Shown in pieces: positions 16,614 through 26,025 of a stretch of 64,000 bases of DNA. The first letter of the stretch is position 1. Every line of letters starts with the position of its first letter. Below the pieces are notes generated by a model, which was not told the origin of the DNA, ran no database searches, and worked only from the letters and a program-made list of their open reading frames with translations. The position numbers and the translations under genes were made by a program. This stretch comes from Pseudomonas syringae (GTDB lineage Bacteria; Pseudomonadota; Gammaproteobacteria; Pseudomonadales; Pseudomonadaceae), in NCBI RefSeq assembly GCF_001698815.1, contig NZ_LGSI01000067.1, forward strand, positions 1-64,000. The letters run 5' to 3'.

Positions 16614-18988
16614 GGTCTGGCTCCAGAACGGCAAATCAATGGCCCGATTTGGGGAATGGTATTGGCCTGCGGTTGATAGTCGAAACTGACGGAACAGGGT
16701 GCCTGCCCTGGCCGATTGACTGAAACCTGCTCGTGCTCCGCCAGGTTGTTGAAGAAGGTCACGCCGTCATAGCCGACCACACCCGCTTCACCACTGCCGG
16801 ACAACACTGCCTGACTGCCCAGCAACAGCGGTCGGTGCTGCTCATCAAGCAATATCAGGGTTGCGCTGCGGCTGTGTCGAATGGGGAATTTCGCGATAAC
16901 GCCCGAACGATCCGAAGGACGCACCTCCAGAATCGCGTTGCTCAAGGACACATCCATCGGCACATCGCCCGCATCGATGGACAGGTTGTTGGATTCGTAG
17001 GCGCGCAAGCCTTCGATAAACAGCAAGCCGTCAGCATCGGTCTTGCCCAGCGGGCGGTTTTCCTGCAACACCGTTATTCCCGGCAGGCCATCGGTATCCA
17101 CCACAGCGAAACTGTCGTAGACCGTATTGGACGCGAACAGCCGTCCATCGAGCGTAGACAGAGCGCCTCGCGCAGTGGCGCGATAGGCCATGTCGCTGTC
17201 GCTGCGCTCGACCTCGGCGCCCACTTCCCCCCAGGAAGACTTGTAGCTGATACCGGCATCGTCTCGGGTTTGGGTGCCGGTTTGATGGGCGACGTTCCAC
17301 CCCACATCACCGCGCTGCACGGCGCTTTTACGGGCCTCGACGGTTTGATAGGTGCTGTCGCCGCTACGACTGCTGCTGGCGCTCAGCGATGTTGTGTGAC
17401 CGATAGGAATGGAGATCCCGACAAACATGCCATTACCGCTGTTGCCTTTGAAATCGTGGTACGCCGTTACAAAACCGTAGGTTTTCATGGGCAACGGCGC
17501 GGATAAGGTCGCTGACAGCGTCGACGTCGAAATTTGTTGCGTGGCATTCACATAGTCGGCGTCATCGTCAGCAAGGGTATAGAGACTGACCATCTTGCGG
17601 GCATACACCAGCCCCAGCGTTCCCACGCCCGGAATGGGAAAACCGAGATTGGCGCGCAGGGTCGTCCTGGGCATCGAATCATCATTGGCGGAGGCAATAT
17701 CGGAAAATCCCCTGTTCGCCTTCAACATACTGAAACCAAAACTCAGATATGGCGTAGTGCGAGCGATACCCAGCCCATACTGAAAACCGCCCTCACCGTC
17801 GTAGGAACTGCTGGCCACCGATGCCGAAAGCACACCCAACTGGCCGACCAACAGGTTGGCACCCACACCGCCCATGGCCAGCCCGGAAGTGGTCTCCAGG
17901 TGTGTTTCCAGGCTCAGGGTTGGCGTTTCTCCACGCCGATAGCTCACCGACGCGGCCGGCTGCGCGTAATCGTTGGAGCGGGTGGCATACTCGCGCCGAA
18001 CCAGACCGGCCTGCACAGCAAGGGAGTCCATGCCCTCGCTGAGCAGCAACGTGCTGGTATAGAAAGGCAATGTCTGAGTGGTCTGGCGACCGCTGGCATC
18101 CTTGACGACAACCGAAACGTCGCCCCCGCCAGAAGTGACTGGCAACTGGTTGAGTTCAAACGGGCCGGGCTGGATCTGGGTCGTGGTCTGATGCAAACCG
18201 TTGACGTAAATATCCACCGACGACGGCACCGCCACCTCCCCCGTCATGCCCGGCCGCGGATAGGTCACCAGATCAGGCCGCAAGGCGAAGTTGGTGGTCA
18301 TCTGCGCGCCAAGCATGCGTACCGGGCGAGTCCAGTTCAGCCCACCGTTGATGAAATCGCCGACGTTATAGCTCTGCAACGTAGAGGCATCGGAAACGCT
18401 ATACGTGCTGTCCAGGCGCACCGTGCGATTGAAGCTTTGGCTGCGGGTCTGCTCAACGCTGGACTGCACCACACCGACAGGGCTGAAAACGCGTAACTCG
18501 CCAAGGATGCTTGAGCTGGAGTAATCGCCGTCATGGGTGAACTGGGTGTCATAGTTGAGCACCGCGCCGATGTCACTGCGGTCGACTTTGCCCAATGAAG
18601 GCGCTGGTCGGGCGATCAACTGCTGAATTTTCAGACTCCGCAGAGGAATTTGCAGTGCAAGCACCTGTGCATTTGCGTCCAGCCGCCACGACCAGCCGTT
18701 GAAACTCGACAGGCCAATCAGCCCGTCAGCGGGAGCCGTCTGCGGTTCCGGGACAACCAGTCCCAGCTCGAGCAGTTGTGCGCGCGTCACGAATAACTCC
18801 GAATCACGCTCGACGAACTCCTGAATACCATCGTGAATCCGCCCGTTGATGGTGACGCTCAAGAGCAGGGTTTGCGGCGCGGCGGCGGGCGGCTGAGCAA
18901 GGGATGCCGAGACCGGAAGTACACACCCCAACAACAGCAGCGCGAGCAGCACGCACAAACCGCTGCTCACTATTTGATCTCTAACCAT
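16610..18988 (-). CDS. Archaic (Csu-type) fimbrial outer membrane usher
   Basis: Outer membrane assembly platform for pilus subunits, 792 residues from the ATG at 18988; this start gives a signal peptide (LCVLLALLLLGCVLPVSASLAQ) and overlaps the chaperone stop by 19 bp. Order: N-terminal chaperone-binding domain, a 24-strand beta-barrel with plug (PSSVDIYVNGLHQTT; GPFELNQLPVTSGGGDVSVVV), and C-terminal domains with GSGEAGVVGYDGVTFFNNL. Like CsuD it is somewhat shorter than PapC-type ushers. The open frame extends further upstream but overlaps the chaperone gene and lacks a signal there. Confidence 0.9.
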   Translation of the reverse strand: MVRDQIVSSGLCVLLALLLLGCVLPVSASLAQPPAAAPQTLLLSVTINGRIHDGIQEFVERDSELFVTRAQLLELGLVVPEPQTAPADGLIGLSSFNGWSWRLDANAQVLALQIPLRSLKIQQLIARPAPSLGKVDRSDIGAVLNYDTQFTHDGDYSSSSILGELRVFSPVGVVQSSVEQTRSQSFNRTVRLDSTYSVSDASTLQSYNVGDFINGGLNWTRPVRMLGAQMTTNFALRPDLVTYPRPGMTGEVAVPSSVDIYVNGLHQTTTQIQPGPFELNQLPVTSGGGDVSVVVKDASGRQTTQTLPFYTSTLLLSEGMDSLAVQAGLVRREYATRSNDYAQPAASVSYRRGETPTLSLETHLETTSGLAMGGVGANLLVGQLGVLSASVASSSYDGEGGFQYGLGIARTTPYLSFGFSMLKANRGFSDIASANDDSMPRTTLRANLGFPIPGVGTLGLVYARKMVSLYTLADDDADYVNATQQISTSTLSATLSAPLPMKTYGFVTAYHDFKGNSGNGMFVGISIPIGHTTSLSASSSRSGDSTYQTVEARKSAVQRGDVGWNVAHQTGTQTRDDAGISYKSSWGEVGAEVERSDSDMAYRATARGALSTLDGRLFASNTVYDSFAVVDTDGLPGITVLQENRPLGKTDADGLLFIEGLRAYESNNLSIDAGDVPMDVSLSNAILEVRPSDRSGVIAKFPIRHSRSATLILLDEQHRPLLLGSQAVLSGSGEAGVVGYDGVTFFNNLAEHEQVSVNRPGQAPCSVSFDYQPQANTIPQIGPLICRSGARP

Positions 18989-19686
18989 TGATCCCAATGT
19001 TCGCCGGGACCTGAGGTCTGCAAATGCAGGCGCAGGCTCTTGTCCAGCCGGCCACGCACTCCTTGCAATGGCCACCTGCGTTCTGTGCCACTCAGCAGGT
19101 ACGGCAACCCCACGCCCTTGAGCTTGATCGCCTGACCGTCGGCCGCCGTCAACGAGAGATTCACCAGTTGCGCGTGGTGCTTGCCGTGGTTGATCGCAAC
19201 CAACGCTGGCTTGTCGCCCACCAACTCCAGACGCCACTCCACGTCCGGGTCCCCAGCGGGTTGCGCGCTGGAAAAAACCGGCACTGTCAGCCGCAGCGCC
19301 ATTTCGACTTTGCCAGACAAGCGATCGGGAATCTGATCGAAAAATACCCGATAGGCTTTTTCGGACAATCCGGCCGGGGTGCGCAGCAGAATACGGATGA
19401 CCTGCTTCTGACCCGGGGCAATTTTCGCAAAAGGCGGGCTGACCGCCAGCTCCGTGGTCGGCGTGTAAACCTCATCGCTTTCGGTTTGCGACCAGGCATA
19501 GCCACGGATCTGCACCAGTGCTTCACTGTCCGAATGGTTCGTCAGGGTAAAGCTGGCCGTTCGCTGTTGAGGCGGCAGTTGCTGCGTGATGGGCACAATG
19601 GCCAATGCCTGAGCCAATGCCTGTGGTGCGAGCACGCACAGGCAAATCACCATCAATGCACACCGTACTGTGAAATCACGGAGCAT
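18970..19686 (-). CDS. Archaic (Csu-type) periplasmic pilus chaperone
   Basis: PapD-like chaperone of 238 residues with a signal peptide ending QALAQ. The first immunoglobulin-like domain has SFTLTNHSDSEALVQIRGY and PPFAKIAPGQKQVIRIL, the G1/F1 strand region with the conserved Arg; the second follows EKAYRVFFDQIPD. It would fold and deliver the SCPU-domain subunits to the usher. Second gene of the operon, 16 bp after the major subunit gene and overlapping the usher gene. Confidence 0.92.
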   Translation of the reverse strand: MLRDFTVRCALMVICLCVLAPQALAQALAIVPITQQLPPQQRTASFTLTNHSDSEALVQIRGYAWSQTESDEVYTPTTELAVSPPFAKIAPGQKQVIRILLRTPAGLSEKAYRVFFDQIPDRLSGKVEMALRLTVPVFSSAQPAGDPDVEWRLELVGDKPALVAINHGKHHAQLVNLSLTAADGQAIKLKGVGLPYLLSGTERRWPLQGVRGRLDKSLRLHLQTSGPGEHWDQWLEIK

Positions 19687-19702
19687 CTGGTAAGGCGCCG
19701 GA

Positions 19703-20203
19703 TCAATAATTGACCGTGACGGCGACGCTGTCCGTGTAGGTACCCACCGAGCCGTTCTGGCCCGCGACGATGCGCCCGTACACAGGAATGGTCTGGTCCG
19801 CGCCGTCTCCCGTACCCGCCAGAGTATCGGTGCCGACCGTATCGCCCCATACCGTGGCGTAGGCCGCGTCCTGGTACAGACCGTAATTCATCGTGGTGCC
19901 TGACAGCGAACCCGTCAGCACTCGGGTCGTCGTGGTTGCAGCGGTACCGTTACCGGCCCCGAGACCAATGGTGTAGGGCGCATCGTTAGTGCAATTGACG
20001 GTCAGATCCGCCGTGCCATCAACCGCTGTTCCTGAGTAGGCCGCAAACGCCAGCGCGCTGGCCGAAACCGTACAAGCGGCGACCACCGAAGCCGTTACGC
20101 TCATGGTTGAAGTCGCTGTGGCAGCTGAGGCATTCATTGAAGTTACAGTGCCAACAACCAGCAATGAAAGTGCAAAGACTGCGCGTACATTTTTTCCAGC
20201 CAT
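19703..20203 (-). CDS. Csu-type pilus major subunit (spore coat U domain)
   Basis: Pilin of the CsuA/B type, 166 residues from the ATG at 20203, preceded by GGGGAA as ribosome binding site. The signal peptide ends NASA, and the mature protein starts TATSTMSVTASVVAACTVS. It contains the paired Cys, NYGLYQDAAYATVWGD and the final SVAVTVNY strand of SCPU domains. It is rich in Ala, Thr and Gly, as expected for a polymer subunit. First gene of the pilus operon and thus likely the most abundant product. Confidence 0.9.
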   Translation of the reverse strand: MAGKNVRAVFALSLLVVGTVTSMNASAATATSTMSVTASVVAACTVSASALAFAAYSGTAVDGTADLTVNCTNDAPYTIGLGAGNGTAATTTTRVLTGSLSGTTMNYGLYQDAAYATVWGDTVGTDTLAGTGDGADQTIPVYGRIVAGQNGSVGTYTDSVAVTVNY

Positions 20204-20790
20204 GATAGTTCCCCACGTCAATATGTAGTCGGACAGTGCGGGCCGTTAACAGCCCTTACCTAATAAGCCGCCATGTTATCGAGTGGATACCGGAGTGCAC
20301 TTTCTTAACCGCTGCATTCCCGGACAACAGCGCTGCAAATCTGGCCAGTCATGACCCAGATCAACAAAGCAACGCATTTCGGTTGCAGTCGATTATCCAA
20401 AGTAGTCATCAATAAAGACAGGGTCTATTGTTTCGTTATCGATACGTAACTCTACATACACGATACTTTTAGCGCGCGAGATATCTATCCGGACGGGAAA
20501 CGACGCTGTGTCAGCAACTCAAGCTATCGGCCACGATTTAATAATCTTTAGTGTTGACTGCAAGGCCATCATGCGACTATGTTTTGACGCTATTATATTG
20601 ACACAGCTCTCGCTCGGACCTCTTGGCGTACCACGCCTCATAAACAGGCATGAACACACGCCGCCCTGATTCGGCACCTATGCAGCCGCAAGTGAATAAA
20701 ACTGTCCTTGGTAATGCAGATCCGCTCAATCTACCGGAAACATCTTCATATGAACCCGCCCTTCATTTCGTTACTTGACTCGTCCGTACC
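20204..20790. promoter_or_regulatory. Divergent control region of pilus operon and AraC-family regulator
   Basis: A 587-bp gene-free stretch, more AT-rich than its neighbours, between the divergent pilus operon and the regulator gene. A possible sigma-70 promoter reading right is TTGACT (20554-20559), 18-bp spacer, TATGTT (20578-20583). In-frame stops, including TGA at 20776, exclude an upstream extension of the regulator. No convincing operator or small RNA was recognised. The size suggests complex control of pilus expression. Confidence 0.4.
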
Positions 20791-21978
20791 GTGAATTATC
20801 TACGCACGAAAGCCGAGCCTGCCGAAAGGACGGTCGTACTCCATAAAGTTGTGATACTCATGTACCCGGGCGCCTACACCGATGACGCCATCCGGCTAGT
20901 GGAAACACTCGGAGCGTTGAATGCGCGCCCGCCCAGGACCGAAGACCGTAAAGTTATCCATACCGCGCAGATTTATTCACTTTCCCATCAAGCACTTAAT
21001 ACATTCGAAACAGTAACGCCTTGCAGTGAATCTTCATCCGCTGCGCCCTCCACTACCCGGACGATAGACACCTTAATCATCCTCGATGGACTTCCGAGTT
21101 CCGTTACGCAGTTACCACAAGACGCGCTCGGCTGGTTGCGTACGACAACTCCGCAGGTTAGTCGCGTGGTCGCTTTGGGAGCCGGAGTCTTCTGGCTGGC
21201 CGCGGCCGGGCTGCTTGATCGCCGCAGGGTCACCACTCATTCGGCTCTGGAGTCGTCGCTGGCGAGCCGTTTTCCGCAATTGCTGGTGGAGCCACAGCAA
21301 GGCTTGCAGGTAGACGGGCAGTTTTACACCACCAGTGAACGCATCAATGCCAGCGATATGATATTGCTGCTGCTCAGAAACGAAAATGGTCACGCCGTCG
21401 ATCAACTTGCCCCCTCTTTGATGCAGACGAGGCTCAACGAACATCCCCCGCTGCTACACGCTCTTGCCAAGGCCCAATCTGTCACAGGCAGAGTTTGCGT
21501 GTGGTGGCTGACACGCATCGCAGACAACCTGAGCATGGAGCTTTCAGCCTTGGCGCTGAACATGAGCGAACGCAATTTCCGTCGGCACTTCAAGCAGGAA
21601 ACCGGCTATCCACCGTATCTTTTCCTGTTGCTGTTGCGCCTGGAGCTGGCTCGCCAGGCGTTGCTCGATTGCGACTTGCCCGTCGACAAAATAGCCCGCC
21701 GCACCGGCCTGCTGGATGGCCAGCAACTTGCGCGAGTGTTCCGCAAATACCTGGGCGTTTCGCCGCTTGAGTATCGACGCAAAATGAAACAAGGCTGGAC
21801 TCCCAAATGCCACCAGGATTACGCCCGGTTGTTTGATGCGCGTCGGCCGCCTGAATGGTTGATCCAGTTACAATCTCACCGAACCCTCCTGCCAAACAGA
21901 CTCAGCAATGAGCGCCCCGTGCACAAGGGTGTGAGCCCGGTTCAAAGAGCGAACTTCCTCCCCCGCTCCGCCTCATAA
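20791..21978 (+). CDS. GlxA-like AraC-family transcriptional regulator
   Basis: Regulator of up to 395 residues with two domains: a DJ-1/PfpI (class I glutamine amidotransferase-like) domain at about 18-190 (HKVVILMYPGAYTDDAIRLV ... VSRVVALGAGVFWLAAAGLLD) and an AraC helix-turn-helix pair at about 250-345 (MSERNFRRHFKQETGYPPY; VDKIARRTGLLDGQQLARVF; FRKYLGVSPLEYRR). The start is uncertain: GTG at 20791 follows an in-frame stop closely and lacks a good ribosome site; ATG at 20860 would trim the first strand of domain 1. It reads away from the pilus operon and may control it, though this is inference from position only. Confidence 0.85.
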   Translation: MNYLRTKAEPAERTVVLHKVVILMYPGAYTDDAIRLVETLGALNARPPRTEDRKVIHTAQIYSLSHQALNTFETVTPCSESSSAAPSTTRTIDTLIILDGLPSSVTQLPQDALGWLRTTTPQVSRVVALGAGVFWLAAAGLLDRRRVTTHSALESSLASRFPQLLVEPQQGLQVDGQFYTTSERINASDMILLLLRNENGHAVDQLAPSLMQTRLNEHPPLLHALAKAQSVTGRVCVWWLTRIADNLSMELSALALNMSERNFRRHFKQETGYPPYLFLLLLRLELARQALLDCDLPVDKIARRTGLLDGQQLARVFRKYLGVSPLEYRRKMKQGWTPKCHQDYARLFDARRPPEWLIQLQSHRTLLPNRLSNERPVHKGVSPVQRANFLPRSAS

Positions 21979-22006
21979 CTAACAAGCCCATCGCATCGGT
22001 CATCCC

Positions 22007-23056
22007 ATGGATCTTGTTATCGCTCGCCCCGAAGGTCTGTATTGCCCGCCCGGGGATTTTTATATTGATCCCTGGCGCCCGGTGGAACGTTCGGTAATCA
22101 CCCACGGCCATGGCGATCACGCCCGTACCGGCAACGAGCATTACCTGGCGGCGGCACCCGGTGAAGGGATTCTGCGTGCGCGGCTGGGCCAGGACATCAA
22201 CCTGCAAACCCTGGAATACGGCGAAACCCTGCTGCATCACGGCGTGAAACTGAGCCTGCATCCGGCTGGCCATGTGCTGGGTTCGGCGCAAGTGCGCCTG
22301 GAGTATAAGGGCGAAGTCTGGGTCGCATCCGGGGATTACAAAGTCGAGCCGGACGGCACCTGCGCGCCCTTCGAACCGGTGCGCTGTCACACGTTCATCA
22401 CCGAATCGACCTTCGGCTTGCCGATCTACCGCTGGCAGCCGCAGTCGGAGATTTTCGCCGGGATCAATGACTGGTGGCGGGCCAACGCGGCGGTCGGCAA
22501 AGCCAGTGTGCTGTTCGCCTATTCGTTCGGCAAAGCCCAGCGCATCCTGCACGGCATTGATCCACAGATTGGTCCGATCCTCGTGCACGGTGCGGTCGAG
22601 CCGCTGAACCGGGTGTACCGCGAAGCAGGCGTGCGCATTCCTGAAACCCAGTACGCGGGTGACTTCAAAAAGACTGATCCGGCGCTGCGTCAGGCGTTGA
22701 TCCTCGCGCCGCCTTCCGCAGGTGGCAGCACCTGGATGCGTCGTTTTGGTGAGTTCAGCGATGCGTTTGCCAGCGGCTGGATGATGTTGCGTGGCACCCG
22801 CAGACGACGCGGCGTGGATCGCGGCTTCGTGCTGTCCGATCACGCCGACTGGCCGGGCTTGCTCTGGGCGATTGAAAATACCGGCGCGGAACGGGTCATG
22901 GTGACCCACGGCTCGGTGGCGACTCTCGTGCGTTACCTGCGCGAAGCCGGCCTGGATGCCCAGGGGTTCGTGACCGAGTATGGCGACGAAGAAGACTCGG
23001 GCGAGGATAAACCCCAACAGTCCGACTCTCTGGAACCCGACGAGGTGGCGCCATGA
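22007..23056 (+). CDS. Ligase-associated DNA exonuclease (metallo-beta-lactamase fold)
   Basis: Nuclease of the SNM1/Pso2-related metallo-beta-lactamase family, 349 residues. The metal-binding motif is H33-x-H35-x-D37-H38 in THGHGDHART, followed by LHPAGHVLGSAQV and a beta-CASP-like region with VLSDHADWPGLL. In Pseudomonas putida the orthologue is a manganese-dependent nuclease encoded with an ATP-dependent DNA ligase, an Lhr-Core helicase and a phosphoesterase. The stop overlaps the ligase start by 4 bp (ATGA), so both are translated from one message. Confidence 0.94.
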   Translation: MDLVIARPEGLYCPPGDFYIDPWRPVERSVITHGHGDHARTGNEHYLAAAPGEGILRARLGQDINLQTLEYGETLLHHGVKLSLHPAGHVLGSAQVRLEYKGEVWVASGDYKVEPDGTCAPFEPVRCHTFITESTFGLPIYRWQPQSEIFAGINDWWRANAAVGKASVLFAYSFGKAQRILHGIDPQIGPILVHGAVEPLNRVYREAGVRIPETQYAGDFKKTDPALRQALILAPPSAGGSTWMRRFGEFSDAFASGWMMLRGTRRRRGVDRGFVLSDHADWPGLLWAIENTGAERVMVTHGSVATLVRYLREAGLDAQGFVTEYGDEEDSGEDKPQQSDSLEPDEVAP

Positions 23057-24768
23057 AAGCCTTTGCCGAACTCTATTCCCGGCTCGACGCAACCACCTCA
23101 AGCAACGCAAAACTTGTCGCCATGCGCGAATATTTTGCAGAGGTTCCGCCAGAAGATGCAGCCTGGGCGGTGTACTTTCTGGCCGGCGGACGCCCACGTC
23201 AGTTGGTGCCGACCAAACTGCTGCGCGAACAGGCCATGACTCTGGCGCACTTGCCAGAATGGCTGTTCGAAGAAAGCTACCAGGCGGTCGGCGATCTGGC
23301 GGAAACCCTGTCGTTGCTACTGCCTGAAGCGGTGCACAGATCGGATCAGGGCTTGGCGATCTGGATGGAGGAACACTTGCTGCCCTTGCGCGGCCTGCCA
23401 CCCGAAGAACTTGCCGAGCGCCTGTCCGGCTTCTGGACGCAACTGGATCGCGTCAGCCTGATGGTCTGCATCAAATTGATCACCGGCAGCTTCCGGGTCG
23501 GCGTGTCCAAATTGCTGGTGACCCGCGCCCTCGCCGCCCTGGCGGATATCGACAGCAAACGAGTCGCGCAACGTCTGGTCGGCTATACCGATCTGTCCCA
23601 TCGCCCGACCGCAGCGGGCTTTCTCAAGTTGATCGCCGAAGAATCCGATGACGAACATGCCCAGCGCGGCGGCCAGCCCTATCCATTTTTTCTCGCCCAT
23701 GCCCTGCAACAGCCGGTGGATCAGTTCGAAACCCTGCTCGGCCCGGTGGATGACTGGCAGGTGGAATGGAAATGGGATGGCATTCGCGCGCAAGTGGTCA
23801 AGCGCGAAGGCCGGCTCTGGCTGTGGTCGCGGGGTGAAGAGTTGGTCACCGATCGCTTCCCGGAGCTGCACGCACTGACTCAGAGCTTGCCCGACGGGAC
23901 CGTGATCGACGGCGAAATCGTGGTCTGGAAAGCGCCGCCAGGCGAAACGGTCGCCGACGGCGAGCTTGCCCTGAGCAGCGAGGAACTGATCAAAGCTGGA
24001 CCAGCGCAGCCTTCGGTGCAGCCCTTTGCGCTGTTGCAACAACGTATCGGCCGCAAGACATTGGGCAAAAAAATCCTTGAAGAGGTGCCGGTGGTGATCC
24101 TGGCGTATGACCTGCTCGAATGGCAGGGGCATGACTGGCGCAGTCGCCCGCAACATGAGCGGCGGGCTCAGCTGGAAAAAGTCATCGAAGCCTGCAACAG
24201 CCCGGTCCTGCTGCCGTCACCGGTGCTGGCCGGCAAGGACTGGCTGGATCTGGATACACAACGGGAAGCGTCTCGCAGACTCGGCGTCGAAGGCATGATG
24301 CTCAAGTCGCGCGAGGCCATGTACGGCGTGGGTCGCACCAAAGACATGGGCGTCTGGTGGAAGTGGAAAGTCGATCCATTCAGCGTCGATGCGGTGCTGA
24401 TTTACGCGCAACGCGGCCACGGTCGGCGGGCCAGCCTCTACAGCGACTACACCTTCGCCGTCTGGGACGGACCGCCGCAATCCAGCGAACGCACGCTGGT
24501 GCCCTTCGCCAAAGCCTATTCGGGCCTGACCGACGAAGAAATGCGCAAGGTCGACGCCATCATTCGCAAGACCACCGTGGAAAAATTCGGCCCGGTGCGC
24601 AGTGTTACCCCGAGTCTGGTGTTCGAACTGGGTTTCGAAGGCATCGCGCTGTCCAAGCGTCACAAGAGCGGGATTGCCGTGCGATTCCCGAGAATGCTGC
24701 GCTGGCGCCATGACAAACCCGTGGCCGAGGCGGATAGCCTGTCGACGTTGCAGGATTTGTTGAGTTAG
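23053..24768 (+). CDS. ATP-dependent DNA ligase of the Lhr-associated repair cluster
   Basis: ATP-dependent ligase sealing nicked DNA, 571 residues. An N-terminal DNA-binding helical domain (about 1-210) precedes the adenylation domain, whose active lysine is K240 in EWKWDGIRAQ. Later motifs: VIDGEIVVW (motif III) and GVEGMMLKSREAMYGVG, then the C-terminal OB fold with WWKWKVDPF (motif V). Such ligases repair DNA with the neighbouring exonuclease, helicase and phosphoesterase. Here helicase and phosphoesterase genes are displaced to 29.6 kb. Unlike LigD it has no polymerase or nuclease domains fused. Confidence 0.94.
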   Translation: MKAFAELYSRLDATTSSNAKLVAMREYFAEVPPEDAAWAVYFLAGGRPRQLVPTKLLREQAMTLAHLPEWLFEESYQAVGDLAETLSLLLPEAVHRSDQGLAIWMEEHLLPLRGLPPEELAERLSGFWTQLDRVSLMVCIKLITGSFRVGVSKLLVTRALAALADIDSKRVAQRLVGYTDLSHRPTAAGFLKLIAEESDDEHAQRGGQPYPFFLAHALQQPVDQFETLLGPVDDWQVEWKWDGIRAQVVKREGRLWLWSRGEELVTDRFPELHALTQSLPDGTVIDGEIVVWKAPPGETVADGELALSSEELIKAGPAQPSVQPFALLQQRIGRKTLGKKILEEVPVVILAYDLLEWQGHDWRSRPQHERRAQLEKVIEACNSPVLLPSPVLAGKDWLDLDTQREASRRLGVEGMMLKSREAMYGVGRTKDMGVWWKWKVDPFSVDAVLIYAQRGHGRRASLYSDYTFAVWDGPPQSSERTLVPFAKAYSGLTDEEMRKVDAIIRKTTVEKFGPVRSVTPSLVFELGFEGIALSKRHKSGIAVRFPRMLRWRHDKPVAEADSLSTLQDLLS

Positions 24769-25157
24769 GATGCGCGCTCTTTTTTGGGGCACCACTTTTC
24801 CTCTGCCCGGATGAATGCGCCGTTTGTGTGCGCGCATGTGCGCTTTGCTACTCAATGGTTACTGAATGACTCCCGCAAGCGCGCTTGCTACAGACGAACG
24901 ACCACACCCGGAAGCGTATCTGGCGCCTTCAAGCGTTGCGCAAGGCGATTTTTTGCCCAATCGAGGCCTTTCGCGAACAAGCTACACTCTCGCAGCCGCG
25001 CGCAATCAGGCTCGAAGACAGCATTGCGACAACTGCGTACATTTAAAACGCACGTTCGTATCTTTGGTTCGGAAATTGCTATCTTCTCGAGTCTGGCACC
25101 CGCCGGTAGCAAGCCTCGCGTGTTCCCAACGCTCAATTTGGTTTTAAGGACTGAACG
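24769..25157. promoter_or_regulatory. Gap upstream of the amino acid ABC transporter operon
   Basis: A 389-bp stretch between the ligase gene and the transporter operon. It should hold the transporter promoter; AAGGAC stands before the ATG. A single TGTCGC (ArgR half-site core) is present on the minus strand at 25026-25031, but without the AA at the proper distance or a second phased copy, so ArgR binding is doubtful. No coding potential was recognised. Confidence 0.45.
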
Positions 25158-25940
25158 ATGAAAAAAGCATGGCTGACCCTCTCTGCATTGGCTATTTGTC
25201 TAGCCGCTGGTAATGCAATGGCCAAGGAATACAAGGAACTGCGCTTTGGCGTCGATCCTTCTTATGCACCTTTTGAATCCAAAGCCGCTGATGGCAGCCT
25301 GGTCGGCTTCGACATCGACCTGGGTAACGCGATCTGCGCCGAGCTGAAAGTGAAATGCGTCTGGGTCGAAAGCGATTTCGACGGCATGATTCCTGGCCTG
25401 AAAGCCAAGAAATTCGACGGCGTGATTTCTTCGATGACCGTCACTACAGCTCGCGAGAAGGTTATCGACTTCTCCAACGAACTGTTCTCCGGTCCGACCT
25501 CGCTGGTCTTCAAGAAAGGCGCAGGCATCAGTGAAAATTTGGCCAGCCTGAAAGGCAAAACCGTCGGCTACGAGCAAGGCACCATTCAGGAAGCCTATGC
25601 CAAGGCCGTTCTGGACAAGGCTGGCGTGACCACCAAGGCTTATCAGAACCAGGATCAGGTTTACTCCGACCTGACTTCCGGTCGTCTGGACGCTTCGGTT
25701 CAGGACATGCTGCAAGCCGAACTGGGCTTCCTGAAAACCCCGGCTGGCGCTGGCTATGAAGTCAGCAAGTCAATCGACGACCCACTGCTGCCAGCCAAGA
25801 CCGCAGTCGGTATCGCCAAAGGTAACAAAGAGCTGAAAGCCCTGCTGGACAAGGGTATCAAAGCCCTGCACGACGACGGCAAGTACGCCGAGATCCAGAA
25901 GAAACACTTCGACAATCTGAATCTGTACAGCGGTAAATAA
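25158..25940 (+). CDS. aotJ: Basic amino acid ABC transporter substrate-binding protein (AotJ/ArgT-like)
   Basis: Periplasmic binding protein for arginine, ornithine, lysine or histidine, 260 residues. The signal peptide MKKAWLTLSALAICLAAGNA ends before KEYKELRFGVDPSYAPFESK. Ligand-binding landmarks of the ArgT/HisJ family are GFDIDLGNAICAELK, CVWVESDFDGMIPGL and SSMTVTTAREK. First gene of an operon with two permeases, an AotO-like peptidase-fold protein and an ATPase in the same order as aotJQMOP of P. aeruginosa. A hairpin after it probably lowers expression of the downstream genes relative to this abundant protein. Confidence 0.92.
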   Translation: MKKAWLTLSALAICLAAGNAMAKEYKELRFGVDPSYAPFESKAADGSLVGFDIDLGNAICAELKVKCVWVESDFDGMIPGLKAKKFDGVISSMTVTTAREKVIDFSNELFSGPTSLVFKKGAGISENLASLKGKTVGYEQGTIQEAYAKAVLDKAGVTTKAYQNQDQVYSDLTSGRLDASVQDMLQAELGFLKTPAGAGYEVSKSIDDPLLPAKTAVGIAKGNKELKALLDKGIKALHDDGKYAEIQKKHFDNLNLYSGK

Positions 25941-25947
25941 CACCCCG

Positions 25948-25998
25948 ACGCCCATCGATTCCGGCGACAATCCTGCGCCGTTGTCGATGGGCGTTTTG
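25948..25998 (+). terminator. Intra-operon hairpin after the binding-protein gene
   Basis: An 11-bp perfect stem, ACGCCCATCGA with TCGATGGGCGT, around an inner GGCG/CGCC stem, followed by TTTTG. It lies between the binding protein and first permease genes. Such hairpins in ABC operons stabilise the upstream message or partly end transcription, which yields an excess of binding protein. Confidence 0.85.
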
Positions 25999-26025
25999 TT
26001 TTATTGACCGCTAAAGGCTTTATCC

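Noticed and set aside
21902..23401. A 499-codon open frame on the minus strand
   Set aside because: It crosses the exonuclease and ligase genes on the opposite strand and has a low-complexity, Arg-rich composition typical of shadow frames.
25026..25031. ArgR site for the amino acid transporter operon
   Set aside because: Only one TGTCGC core was found, without the AA at the required distance or a second copy at 21 bp.
24784..25161. Open frames before the amino acid transporter operon
   Set aside because: They overlap the probable promoter, have no family features and differ in composition from real genes nearby.
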